In this document: positions 35,002 to 45,733 of the stretch, piece after piece
Layout of the letters: each line of letters begins with the position of its first letter
Numbering within the stretch: the first letter of the stretch is position 1
NCBI RefSeq assembly: GCF_001619985.1
Contig: NW_017264197.1
Span: 1,178,001 to 1,242,000, forward strand
Source: Xylona heveae TC161
Lineage: Eukaryota > Ascomycota > Xylonomycetes > Xylonales > Xylonaceae
DNA: 64,000 bases
Direction: 5' to 3'
Notes under the pieces: generated by a model
Databases searched by the model: none
Told to the model about the DNA's origin: nothing
The model's input: only the letters and a program-made list of their open reading frames with translations
Made by a program: the position numbers and the translations under genes

Positions 35002-36235
35002 TCACAAGCTAGTATGCCCGGTGACAGGGAGGCCTCTCGCCCGTAGTTCCCTTTCAATAAGCTTCCACCTGCCCAGATCCCTTTCTTTGTCTATAGGGGT
35101 GACCCTGTGTTCAGATAGCTTCACATTTGGCAGGCTAGCCATCTCCTCGTGAGCAAAGAGAGCATCAGCTAATTTTCTTGGCTTTGGGGCTGCTGCGAGA
35201 TTATTGAGGAGTGCGCCCAGGGTGTTGACGTGCTGAATAGTGGGATCAGGGATTCGAACGCCAGTAAGCTGCATAACGCGCTTAATGATCTTTTCTCAAG
35301 TTAGTATCTACAATGTGCGTTTGCGGGGTCAATATTGTGACATACGGTAAATTTGATGGAGCGGTCGTGGAGGGGAATTGAGAACCATTGAGTACCCCAA
35401 GCAGCCACTCTCTCTTCGAGAATACTAGTTTGTTCACTCGCAGCTGGAATGGTTGAATGCGAAGATTCGGCTTCTTGCTCTGCTTCGACAACTTCTTCAA
35501 CAGGCTTAGATGGTATTGTCGCTTTGAGAATATCGTCTCGGATATGCTCATTGGGATAAGAAATGGCTACAGTTTGTCCATCTGCTGACGGATCAAGCTG
35601 GACACGCCAGTACTCCCCAATAACTCCGTCGTCGCGGATATTACATACGTCAGACACGGGACGGCCGGCGCCTTGGAGGGTAAAAATTTCAACTACGGCT
35701 CGATAGAGGGCCGAAGCCAAAGCAGCGCGCGAGTCTAGCCGTTCAGAGGGCATGAAGCTGAATTATCTTGGGTCAGCACAGAGTTTCAACCGCAAAAATC
35801 TCGTTGTTTATACCCTTGAAATTTGTGCGCTGGGTCCCAATTCTCCTTCCACCAATGCCCAAATCCACCAACGCTCTCGAGACCATCCCATGTCGTCGCG
35901 GGCTCATATCCAGTGGTGTTCTGGTTTGCGCTGGACTCGCGAGGTCTACGCTGCGCAGCAAGCTGCTGATTTTCAGAAAGTCGACTGTAAGGGTCGTCCT
36001 GACCTGGCGGTGTCTCTGTTCCCCAGATTTTTCGGCGAAGTCTTTCCGTCAACGGGACCTCACCGGTTTCGCTGCGCCGAGCCGGATGAGACGTCGAGGT
36101 AGTGAATGGAGATGCTGTACGGGCAGTTTGATTTCGTGTCCGACAAGAAAAGCACAGCGATTCAGTTGCCGACGGACGCTTGGGTAGATCTGTTAAGGGG
36201 TCAATTGACCTTTGCAATCTTGAAAGACGCCGCAT
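35002..36235 (-). CDS. Mitochondrial large ribosomal subunit protein mL50
   Basis: Component of the mitochondrial ribosome large subunit (family also annotated as Ribosomal subunit 39S / L50). Exons 36235-35814, 35757-35346 and 35280-35002 give 370 aa; introns are phase 2 (GTATAA donor) and phase 0 (GTATGT donor). The N-terminus MRRLSRLQRSIDPLTDLPKR is basic and fits a mitochondrial presequence. The join reads HKFQGFMPSERLDSRAALA. The conserved C-terminal part reads IKFTRVMQLTGVRIPDPTI, then HVNTLGALLNNLAAAPKPRK and ELRARGLPVTGHTSL. Length is normal for Aspergillus-type homologues. Confidence 0.85.
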
Positions 36236-36904
36236 CTTGCCGTATCCTTTCGCGTTGCAAATCGAAAATAGGTATTATTCAAGCAGTCGACATATCTACG
36301 GAATCCAGAAGCAAATTCTGGGCACGTGACGGCTTTGGAAATTGCTTTTCTTATGTAAGCCATTTTGCGGAACGTTTGGGCGGGAGGGCAGGCGAAGGGG
36401 GGAGTCGGGCAGGCAGCGGTTTTGAGCGGCAGTGCCATTTCGCTTGAAAACGGTAAGCGGCATAAACAAAGCACTGAGCCCTTAAACATTTACATCTCTA
36501 GAGTTAATTTCAAATTCACCTAACTACTGGCTGTAGGCTTCCGGTGATGACCTAGAAATGTACTCTTTGGAGTTCTGATCAAGTGTGTGTTTTTATTTTC
36601 TTATTTTCGATTTTCATTTTTCTTGTTCTTTGTGTAACGCTGTGCTGTCTTTTAGGTTTAGTTCATATCTTGTAGAAAGTCCCATTCCTGTGCAACTCAA
36701 CTGTGTCGCTGATAATGGCGGATATCATCATTTTTAATTTCAGGGCTGCAACGTGGGCCATCGAAAATGTTCATTCTATATATAAGCCAGCCATTTGATT
36801 GGCGATTGGAGCAGGTAAATCTACCCCTGTTATGTGTACATTCGGAATGCTTCTTCACTCTTTTTCTGCATTACACCAGAAGCGGCAGGCGGATTGTTTG
36901 TTTG
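36236..36904. other. Intergenic region
   Basis: Promoter of the mL50 gene and 3' region of the aldo/keto reductase gene, both minus strand. T-rich near 36590-36640. Nothing coding supported. Confidence 0.6.
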
Positions 36905-38065
36905 TCAATTCCCTCTTGTGTTCTTAAATCCTGCAGGTGGACTTGACCAGGTAGAGTCGACCCACTCTCCTAACGACTCCCGAATCTCTTTGACAAGAGA
37001 TTGGACCTTTTCCTGCATCTGAACGCTTTTCTCATAATCGTTCGGGCGTTCCTTGGCGGAAATAGAGTCCTCAATACCATCTAAAATGCTTGCCCATACC
37101 TGTAAAGTCTCCTCCAATTCCTCCGTGGAGCTAACTCCAATCACGCTAACTCCTAACTTCCGATCAGGGGCAGCATCTGCTCGACCCTCTTCTAATGGTG
37201 CGCCAAAATTCAATTTCCCTTTTGAGCCCACCGCACTGCCCGCAGAAAGCCAACTCTCCAATGCATAGCGGAGCGCCACACTTTCGAGTTTCTCGTTGTG
37301 ACGATCGGAGACATCAGTGGCCTGTCGCACAGCGGCTCGAAGGTCCTGACTAGCAGGATGAAAGTCTCCTTGGCCGCCGATTGGAACGCCTTGTCTTCGC
37401 AATAAGCCCATACCCAGGAGGGATGCGTTCAACACAACATCGACACCAGCTGCCTGAAGCCTCGCGACTCCCTCCGTTGCGAGCCTAGTGTTCTGCACAG
37501 TGTAGTTCGCATACGACATGACTGCATCCAAAGGCTCTCCTGTTTCGCGAAGGATCATCTCAGCAATCTCGCAGAGCGTATTGACTGGATATCCCGAGAT
37601 TCCAATATACTTGACCACACCTGTCTCGTCGCGGATCTGACGAAGCTCCTTTACAGCGGCAAGTACTTCTGGCGGGGTCACGAACTCCACGTCATGGCAA
37701 TAAACCAAGTCCAAGTATCTGGTCCGCAGTTTTCCAAGACTGTTGCCCACGCTCTCGCGAACCCATTCCGGTGAATAATCGAATTCGGTTTCCTTTATGC
37801 GGCCAACCTTCGTCAGGACCATGTAGTCCTTCCTCGGGAAATTCTCTTCTATAAAGGGAGTATCCAAAGCTTGTCCGAGTAATTGTTCTGAAGGACCATA
37901 ATATGGGGAAGAATCAAATGCGCGCAATCCTGACGCAAATGCGCGATGAACGATTGCTGTTGTTGGAAGTGCCTGGGGATCGGCGTTATATTGATCATTA
38001 AACGTCGCGGTTCCGCAAATGAGCGGAGGTAAAGTAGAAGACAAGGGTGGAGAAGTGCGCGGCAT
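36905..38065 (-). CDS. ara2: Aldo/keto reductase, D-arabinose 1-dehydrogenase (Ara2) type
   Basis: NAD(P)-dependent oxidoreductase. Yeast Ara2 oxidises D-arabinose in erythroascorbate synthesis, and plant L-galactose dehydrogenase is related. Single exon, 386 aa. The catalytic tetrad is present: Asp51 and Tyr56 in RAFDSSPYYGPSE, Lys86 in LTKVGR, His124 in LVYCHDVEF. Other AKR signatures are VVKYIGISGYPV and SLLGMGLLRRQGVP (cofactor side), with SVIGVSSTEELEETL near the C-terminus. No targeting signal, so probably cytosolic. The C-terminal 60 residues form a charged helical extension ending PPAGFKNTRGN, usual for the fungal proteins. Substrate assignment is by family. Confidence 0.9.
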   Translation of the reverse strand: MPRTSPPLSSTLPPLICGTATFNDQYNADPQALPTTAIVHRAFASGLRAFDSSPYYGPSEQLLGQALDTPFIEENFPRKDYMVLTKVGRIKETEFDYSPEWVRESVGNSLGKLRTRYLDLVYCHDVEFVTPPEVLAAVKELRQIRDETGVVKYIGISGYPVNTLCEIAEMILRETGEPLDAVMSYANYTVQNTRLATEGVARLQAAGVDVVLNASLLGMGLLRRQGVPIGGQGDFHPASQDLRAAVRQATDVSDRHNEKLESVALRYALESWLSAGSAVGSKGKLNFGAPLEEGRADAAPDRKLGVSVIGVSSTEELEETLQVWASILDGIEDSISAKERPNDYEKSVQMQEKVQSLVKEIRESLGEWVDSTWSSPPAGFKNTRGN

Positions 38066-38859
38066 CGTGAAGCAGTACTACCAGTGAAGAGAAATCGAAG
38101 ATTGTACAATTTGCTTCTTGTAGCAGATCCCGCCTGACTGGTCAATAAAATATCAACGGCCAGGCACAGAGGGGCAAGGACTGGTCCTTCAAAACTGAGG
38201 GGCTATGACGCTAAACTGGCACCGTGATAGAGCTACAGGTGATATGACGAGATACAGGCGATTGCGCTCAGGTACAGGTACCGGTGTCGGCGAGAGATTG
38301 ACCAATAGACTTCCAGCCATAAATATCCGCGGTCCTCAATTCCCCCGATCGGGTACTTGGTTCTTCCCTGAACCGAGAAGGGTCTTGTTCTTATTCGGGG
38401 TGCGAGATTGTTCAGAATGGCAATGCTTCGCCCGGAAGAGGCCAACTCAGGTTGAACAATGGCAAGGAAAGTACTTGTAGCCTATAATACAGGATCGAGC
38501 CTCACATTTTCTAAGAAAGAATAGGCATGTCGCAGTTCAAGTGCCATTGTGATTCACCGTCATGGCCGAAGAAAGAAGATCGCTGATTTGAACTGACCTA
38601 ATAATACATGGTAATGAGGTTGTGTATGAGTGAGGAAGTAGAGGTGCAAAGCAAAGTTCTGCGAGCGCATGAAGTCGTATATCGACAAATATGCATGATG
38701 TTCTGCTAAAAATAAACCTGATCAAAAAGATCCCCAACGCCCAGCCGATGCATACTCTAGGCATCTGAGAAGGTAAACGCAATGCCTCTTGAAATAAGCG
38801 GCATAAATTCGGGCGCATATGTTCAAAAGATGGATATCAAGCCAGACTCCGCTTCTTCA
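38066..38859. other. Intergenic region
   Basis: Promoter of the aldo/keto reductase gene and 3' region of pam16, both minus strand. Nothing else recognised. Confidence 0.6.
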
Positions 38860-39377
38860 CTACCTTTCCTTGTAAACCTTGGGATTCCAGCCCTCTTTCA
38901 GTTCCTGCTCTCTCTCGGCTACCCTCTCCGCATTCTTCACCTCCAACTCTATTCGTTCCCTAGCTCGGAGGATCTTGCTTTGAAGATAGAAGCTTCCGCC
39001 TTTCTTGGGATCATTTTGATCAAAAAGTCGCTTGAATCGACCCATTACATCCTCCATGTTGGCTTTGCCACCCTGAGGAGGTTTGACGTTGAGGATTTTG
39101 CATGCTTCGTCAAGTGTGAGGCCAGAAGAGGCGAGATTATTGGCGGCTCCAGGATTGCTCTTCGCGGCCTGGGCAGCGTATTTTTGCGAGGCAGCTGCTT
39201 GACGATACGCTTCTGCAACAGCGCGACCCAGAACCCGAGAGCCGGTAAGGACAACCTGGGTGATTATACGGTGCGCCTAAAAACGATCAGTCATCTGTCA
39301 AGAGACGATTGAAGGATCCATGGGAGTTTCCAAAGATCAAATGTGTGAAGACCAATTACAATCACAATACTCACCAT
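38860..39377 (-). CDS. pam16: Mitochondrial import motor subunit Pam16 (Tim16)
   Basis: J-like protein that pairs with Pam18/Tim14 and restrains its stimulation of mtHsp70 at the TIM23 import motor. Exons 39377-39375 and 39276-38860 give 139 aa, the usual length. The first coding exon is only the ATG: the intron (GTGAGT to TTTTAG) follows the start codon directly, and exon 2 continues AHRIITQVVLTGSRVLGRA, the conserved N-terminal targeting and membrane segment. The J-like part reads LDEACKILNV, ANMEDVMGRFKRLFDQNDP and GSFYLQSKILRARERIELE; the HPD motif of true J proteins is absent, as expected for Pam16. It ends GWNPKVYKER. Confidence 0.95.
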
Positions 39378-40091
39378 GACTGATCAGCCCCTATCCCACA
39401 GGTCTTAAGAAAAGATGCCGCGAGAATGTAATGAACGGAGATTGTGGCGCGGTGATGATGATTATCTCGCCATAAAATTTCCCAGATGTTGCCCAGAACG
39501 GCAACTCGGACATAGCGGCTCTAGGCGAGGTCATGTGACTGGATTGTTCCCTGGAGTGCATCATTCACGCATTGGACCCTTGGTTGTAAGAGCTTGTTCT
39601 TGGTAATGGTTCTGTCTATGGTTTTGTTACATTATATTGGGCAGGCCGCAAATGAATCAGTCTTTCTTTTTCTTTTAATGTTCGGACTCTGTATGTCTTG
39701 AGAATGTATACTCCCTGGACAGCCTCGGCCAGACCAGCAGTGACGACAGAGAAGTAGCGGAAGCGACATGTGCTTGCAACAACGAAACCCCACCGCGATT
39801 CCTTTCACATTTCTCGTTGCTTGTCAGCAAATCGGGATGTGATATACTCAGACTTGTCGTAGTTGTTCAATATTTATGCCTGAGTAGTTCTGGAAGAGCA
39901 CTTGTTTGCCCAGTTTTTGTTACGATGCAACCCGAGCTGAAGCTGAATGTTTAACTCTGAATGCTGTATTACATTGAATCTGACATGACGTCCGGTTAAT
40001 GGCAGCACTTGGTGAATCTCCCCAGATATTTGATTTGCTTGCCATGTGCTAATATAGTTCTACTGGAGCAGATACTCCTTGGACTTCTTCC
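39378..40091. other. Divergent promoter region (pam16 / peroxin)
   Basis: 714 bases between divergent start codons. No further coding sequence seen. Confidence 0.6.
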
Positions 40092-41800
40092 ATGTCCACT
40101 GCAGCTGCACACCCTTCGGAGAACGGGGCCTCTCCGCAAGGTCCCGGTCTCAATCCACCAACTTTTGCCTCATTTTCTCCAGTTACTCTAGGTCGCCCGT
40201 CTTCCTCAGCGAGGCAGCGCTCCACCATTCTTGTTCATCAGAAGTCCCCACTGCTTGTTGCTACACCTCCACAGATCACACGCGCGCTCGCGTATTCTTA
40301 TCCCTTCCTTCTTCCGCTGAACAGGTTTGCCGGTCTCCTGTCATGGACGACTGGTGACCCATGGGAAAGTTTTCTTCTTCTGGCAGGGTTTTGGGCTGTC
40401 GTGCTCTATGGAGATCTGGTGATCCAGTTCTCTGGGCCAATTATAATAGTCCTTTCTCTGATGCTGGGCATGTACTCTCGCAGATACTCGCCTCTGTCGT
40501 CGACTGGATTGACTGGCGAAAAAGCAAAGAGGGGCCACAAAAGAGATGATTCTGATGGCAATACAAGACATTATAAGAGCTTGGATGAGATTGTTGAGAC
40601 ACTCAGGGTCTTTACATCACGATGCAATGTCCTTCTCGATCCATTCATCCAGCTCACCGAATTCCTATCCACCCAGAGAACTGCAACCTCGGCCACAACC
40701 CGTCCAGCGTTGACAACGTTGTTTCTTCGAATCTTGCTTCTCACCCCCCTTTGGATAGCTCTCACGCTTCCGCCGTTTTACATCATTACTACACGCCGTG
40801 TTGTCCTTACGACTGGTACGCTTACGTTGAGTTGGCATTCTCGGCCTGCTAGAGCAGCCCGTGCAATCATCTGGCGCTCGTTGCTCATTCGTCGACTCTG
40901 TTCAATAATTACCGGTCTAGACTTTACCGGAGCAACTAGAGGAAATTCGTCCTTGAAGCACAACGGGGTTGCTCATAAAGCACCTCCACGAGTCAAAACT
41001 GCAAACGAACTGAGTGCGCTAGCTGTCGCAAAGGGCAGCTCTGATTCTTCTGGTGTGCATTTCACTTTCATTCTATTCGAAAATCAGCGCCGTTGGATTG
41101 GTCTTGGTTGGACTTCGTCGCTCTTGACCTACGAACGGGCTCCATGGACTGACGAGTATCTCAATCCAACTCCTCCTAAGGAGCAATTTCAGCTGCCTGA
41201 AGTTGAGGGAGGACATGCAAAATGGCGGTGGGCCGAAGGGAGCGAGTGGCAAGTGGAAGGAGCTGGCGATAGAAAGGATGACGACAGCGATGGCTGGATC
41301 TATTACGACAATAAGGTAATCCAATCCGAATGTTACTATGAAGTCAAAATTCACTGACAAATTCTTCTAAGTGGCACGATGGACGCCGAGGCCAAGATGG
41401 CTGGGGACGATACACGAGACGCCGGAAATGGTACCGCGATGCAGAGCTGGTAGAGACGTCCCCTGGAGACAATAGCAATGAACCTGCTTCGAAGGTTCCG
41501 AGTCAAGCTTCCAAAGGAGCCGAATCTGCGTCTGAAGATGGAAAGGGATCAAATGAGATACTGATGGATGCCAATCCTGCTCAGAAAGGGGATGATGGTA
41601 CGATTGAGTCTCGGTCGCGCAAGAAAGGCTGGTTTCGGCGCAGCAGTAAGGGAAGCACAACCAGCGATGGTAAGGCGGCAAGTGGAGCCAGCGTTGCCCT
41701 GAGTGATACCAACGAAGACGACCATCACGATATTCATCAAGAGCCGACTCGTGAAGTCGACTGGGGAGTTGGCGACGATGCGAGAATGGGATTGGGATGA
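40092..41800 (+). CDS. Pex24/Pex30-family peroxin with dysferlin domains
   Basis: Membrane protein of the ER-peroxisome contact family (yeast Pex23, Pex24, Pex28-Pex32) that controls peroxisome number and size. Exons 40092-41315 and 41372-41800 give 550 aa; the short intron (GTAATC donor, CTAAG acceptor) is phase 0. The N-terminal 65 residues are Ser/Pro-rich. Hydrophobic segments follow (SFLLLAGFWAVVLYGDLVI; IIIVLSLMLGMYS; LFLRILLLTPLWIALTLPPF). DysF-N is HFTFILFENQRRWIGLGWT; DysF-C is GWIYYDNKWHDGRRGQDGWG and RYTRRRKWYRDAEL. The tail is acidic and Ser-rich, ending VDWGVGDDARMGLG. Which Pex23-class member it matches cannot be decided from sequence alone. Confidence 0.88.
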
Positions 41801-42152
41801 GTTTAATGTGGCCAATACTCTGCAAATAATGCTTCAGGCCATAAGCGGGTTCCGTTATTCACAACATCAGTTGATATCAGGTGCTTTTGAGATGCAAATG
41901 AGTTTGAAGGAGTGACTATTGAACAGATAAAACTCGATCTTAACAGGCCTTAACCGCTCCACACCACTGCTCGCGAGCACTTCAACTCCGATTCGAACTT
42001 CACTCTTTTCCCAAAATCGCACACAACACCTAGTCGCTGGCCGCCAATAAATGTTTCGAGCGCCTAGATTTTTCTCTTGACTGGAGGATTCCCGGCCATG
42101 CGTAATCAATCCATTTACTAGGTCGCCCAGTTACGGTCATGGGGGTTTAATG
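41801..42152. other. Convergent 3' region
   Basis: 352 bases between the peroxin stop (plus) and the metallothionein stop (minus). Nothing coding seen. Confidence 0.6.
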
Positions 42153-42369
42153 CTAGAGCTCATTAGCCTTGAGTCCTGGATAGTAGTAGATGACCATTTG
42201 GGGATGGCTTTGGGGGCAGGTATGAAAGGAAGTTAGGTAGCATACGCAGCCCGAGCAGCAGCTGCAGTTGGAGCAGCTTGCGCAGTTGCAGCTCTTGCAG
42301 TCTATATGCTGTCAGCGAGTCTCAAGCTGACAAGGGAAAGCAAACATGTTACGAACCACAGGGAGACAT
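42153..42369 (-). CDS. Metallothionein-like cysteine-rich protein, 53 aa
   Basis: Small metal-binding protein, probably cytosolic Cu/Zn/Cd buffering. Exon 1 is 42369-42357 (ATG TCT CCC TGT G) and exon 2 is 42301-42153, giving 53 aa. The first 25 residues are MSPCDCKSCNCASC followed by SNCSCCSGCVC: ten cysteines in C-x-C, C-C and C-x2-C spacings, without aromatic residues. An eleventh cysteine lies in a tail (HTCPQSHPQ) unlike usual metallothioneins. The intron uses GTTCGT as donor and ATATAG as acceptor, the only combination that brings the cysteine frame in line with the ATG. The same donor type occurs twice in the amylase gene. A TATATAAA box lies about 120 bases upstream (42489-42496, minus-strand sense). 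The second metallothionein gene is 1.3 kb away on the same strand. Exon 1 is tiny, so the start is inferred. Confidence 0.72.
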
Positions 42370-43673
42370 GTTGTCTTTTTTCAGAAAGATGGGATGGATC
42401 TTGAAAGAATATATTTCAGTTGTAGCTGGTGCTTGATCGGATTGGTTGCAGAATGTACGATATGTGTACGAGGCTTGAGAAGTTCAGCTTTATATATTCG
42501 TCCCTTTATCAAGTCCTGTCGAGATTCTCGGCGGGGCTACGTTTTCTCGGCAGACTTTCGATCCATCCCGCGTGGATCATCTCTGCTGGAAGTAGTCTGG
42601 TGATACTTGGAGGACCCCTTCCTAGGTGGGTTTGAGAAGGTATGAGTGTGACCTGTCAGCCCCGCACCTTGTAGCATATGCTGCTGATTGGATGGAAGAG
42701 CATGGCCAGCATGCACCAGCAAGCCACTCCACGAATTGGAGGCTGCAGAATTCATCATGATGGTGGTACGAAGCAGAAGAAAAACAAAGCTCCGGGAGGG
42801 GTAGCTGAGGTTCTCCCGGGAAGCAATGCGATTCGATTCTTCAGACCCCAGACGCAGCCTGTTGATGGGCTGATGCTTTAGCCAAAATGAAGGAAACAGG
42901 CCGAGCATTCCTTGTTCATTTACGGAGGTTACCGAGTTTCTTAGGTAAAGAGTTGCCTGCTGCATCAAGTCTAAACCTCCCAAAGCGCCCCCACGTTTAC
43001 TTAAGGTCAGCTGTGAATGGAAGACCCTGCTGTATTACGCACGTTGCATAACACGATACCAGGATGACTGCCCCTTGTTGGCGTGACTGCTTCCGATTTG
43101 ACTCCTGCACATGTTTCTGGCCAATCTCCTTCGTCTTGCTATCGCACAACTCAACCTGTATTCCAGAAGGAGGAAGCCACAAAGTGATGTGGTATAACAA
43201 TGTGGTGGCAAGGAGACTCTCCGGTAATGGCGACTTTTTGTATCGCATCACTAACTGCAGATATTCCTGAAACGTTGGCATCGAGTACACAAATAATGCG
43301 GCATAATAAATTGTGACCTTGAGAGAAGTGTTGAAAAGAATTTTAAAAGAACAACCTGGCATTCTTCTCTCCCCAAACAAGAAGCTACTAGAACTGAAGC
43401 ACAAATATCTCTTGATCAAAACCTCACCGATCTCGGACACGTTACATGAGATGACCCCCTCGCTGTTTTCCTGAAGGGGAACCCGTCGCAGCATGCATTC
43501 GCAGGGCTACGAAATAGACGCTAAGGAGTCTGATTCTGCAGAGAAAATCGGATCTTAACAGTCGCACCATTATTTAGGCCTAAAGAAAAAGAAAAAAGAA
43601 ATTGTGAGCCCCTCTCCAATCAAATACGCAAATGGAAATGTCGGCCAAATTCATTGCGGCCAGAAGGGTCTCT
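42370..43673. other. Region between the two metallothionein genes
   Basis: 1.3 kb holding the promoter of the 53-aa gene and the 3' region of the 24-aa gene. Short open frames (42537-42983 minus, 42997-43494 minus) show no recognisable motif. Confidence 0.55.
42489..42496 (-). promoter_or_regulatory. TATA box of the 53-aa metallothionein gene
   Basis: TATATAAA on the minus strand, about 120 bases before the ATG at 42369, a normal position for an inducible fungal promoter. Confidence 0.5.
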
Positions 43674-43838
43674 CTATACTGACTTTCCACAGGTGCAGGA
43701 TGAGCCGCACTAAGAAAATAAAAGCAATCAGTCATCAGCAAGTTCAGATTTAGGTTTATCAACCCCGCCATAGATGGGGCCAAACTTCGCTGGTCTTACC
43801 TGGCAGCTAGAGCCGCAGGAACAGCCGTGGTCGCTCAT
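43674..43838 (-). CDS. Minimal metallothionein, 24 aa
   Basis: Very short metal-thiolate protein of the fungal type. Exon 1 is 43838-43800 (MSDHGCSCGSSCQ) and exon 2 is 43709-43674 (CGSSCTCGKSV, stop TAG). The intron has a canonical GTAAGA donor, TTCTTAG acceptor and phase 0, with CTGAT/CTGAC-like branch sequence near the end. Cysteines at 6, 8, 12, 14, 18 and 20 form three C-x-C pairs separated by Gly-Ser-Ser or an equivalent three residues. Neurospora copper metallothionein (about 25 aa) has the same C-x-C periodicity plus one more cysteine. The regular cysteine spacing across a clean intron makes a real gene likely despite the size. A further intron after GGA AA (GTCAGT) could extend the C-terminus; no evidence for it was seen. 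Confidence 0.82.
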
Positions 43839-45733
43839 GGTGATTGAAGTGGAGAGATGTTGACGTCAAAGAGAAATTCTTTTGGAAAAGTTTCGAAGAT
43901 GGACTTTTTCTTTGGGTTCTCTTCGGCTTGGTCACAACGATAATTAGAGTCAGCTACTCTGGACTGTGGGTCCAGGACGCCTTTTTATGTTTACAGCCGC
44001 GATTTGCGCTTTTGGCCGCCGCCTCCGACTCTACTTAGAATCTCTCCACCTCGGCCAAATTAGCCTTGCCCCGCTGCCCGTGCAGTATCCGAGCGACAAC
44101 TTGGCAAGCAGGATCGAGGGATGTGTGTTTTGCTTTTGACGAATCGGCCGGCTCCTTCTAACCAGACTACTCCGGTAATGTCTTGAGTTGCCTGTGACAC
44201 TTGTCAAGTGCTCCGCTCTGCAAGTCCAACTCGACGACTATGCGACAGAAAAATACTTTATCAAACGCTTCCACTAATGATTGTCTAGGATATCCCTTGA
44301 TCGGAACCTGAAGTCGACGGCATTACCTCCGTCATTACACATTTTATCTTATAACTGGCGTCTTGTCACGACAAATTTAACAGTCGCAAATTTTTCAATG
44401 ATGGAACCGGTCTACGACTTCCACCATATTTTCTAATTATACTACCTCTCTCTTGCTCGTATGGGTTCTTCTCGTGTCGTTTCTTTGATATTGACCGCGA
44501 AAAGTGCCGTTCATCTCATTGAGCATCTCAATCTTCCCCGTTGTCCACGTTGATTCCCTCTTCAAGTGCTAAGCAATGCAGTTGTTGCCACCTTAAACGT
44601 CACAGATCAAATCAGCTCACCCCTTTCATCCTCCGCTGAGCAGATTTGCGGCAAATGGCTTAATTGTGCATGAAGCATATGCAAGGTGTCGAGATCTGCG
44701 CTGTGGTTGGTGCACCTGTGATTCGTCAGTGTAAGAACAGGCCCATAACATTTTTTGCTTCTCGGCCGAGGCCGAGTATTCTGCCTGGCTTTGACTCGTC
44801 CATGGATCGTTAATCCGAGGAAATATACGTTTTTTTTAAGAATATGGACAAGCACGGACGGGATTACGTCGTAAATCAATACTGCCCATAATTTATATAT
44901 GAATATTTGATACACCGTACTACGATAGGAGCCCGATCCCACGATTGATATGAAGAGAAACAGTCTTCTTGTTCGCACGAGGGCAGTACATTATCCTAGC
45001 GAGACTCTCCGGGAACTGGCCAAGGTCTGAGACTTCTACCTGTCAATGCACAAAATGTCTATTATTCGCCGTTCGATAGAAGTGTAGCTTTACCCCAAAG
45101 ATCCCCTTTTATATGGAAACCGAAACCTAAAATGTTATTGCATTACAAGCAACTGGAATAAAGTGCACAAAACAAGCATTAAGAATAAATGCTTGCCTTT
45201 CTACACACGACGACTCAGGGAAGAGAAGAAAGTGTTAGCTTTGAGCTGACTCGCGTAACACTATGCAGTAGTGTACTGTTGACTATAATTTCAAGAAAAA
45301 GCACACCTTGCGAGTCATCGTAAACAAATGGCTCGAGGATGAGGTTTCAGAGCCATTTCCTGCTATTGATGATACGGCGATCCCTGATTTTCTCAGTCGC
45401 ATATATAGACACCGCTTATTTGCTTCCATGGATCGGTGCTTGAAGACTTTCTTCAGAAATACTTTCCTTTCGTTTGTAAACGGCTTGATTAAGACGTTAC
45501 ACGGCGTCGCCTATTTAGAGTTTCTGGAACCGCAGCAACAGTTACGGACATGAACATTTGCAGCCACAAAGGAACCATCACACGTCGTCAAAGGGCGCAC
45601 TGAAGAATTTGTGTCATGTGATAAGTTGGTATTACTGCACATGTCAATTGGTGAAGATTAAATGAAATAATTATTCCTGCCGTTGAGTCTAGATTTGTCG
45701 AGACATAGCCAGGTCTAAGCCATCTGACCTGTC
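43839..45733. other. Intergenic region
   Basis: 1.9 kb between the 24-aa metallothionein (minus) and the GFA-domain gene (plus). Open frames at 44607-44978 (minus) and 45308-45553 (plus, 81 codons) have no recognisable motif and are not called. Confidence 0.55.
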
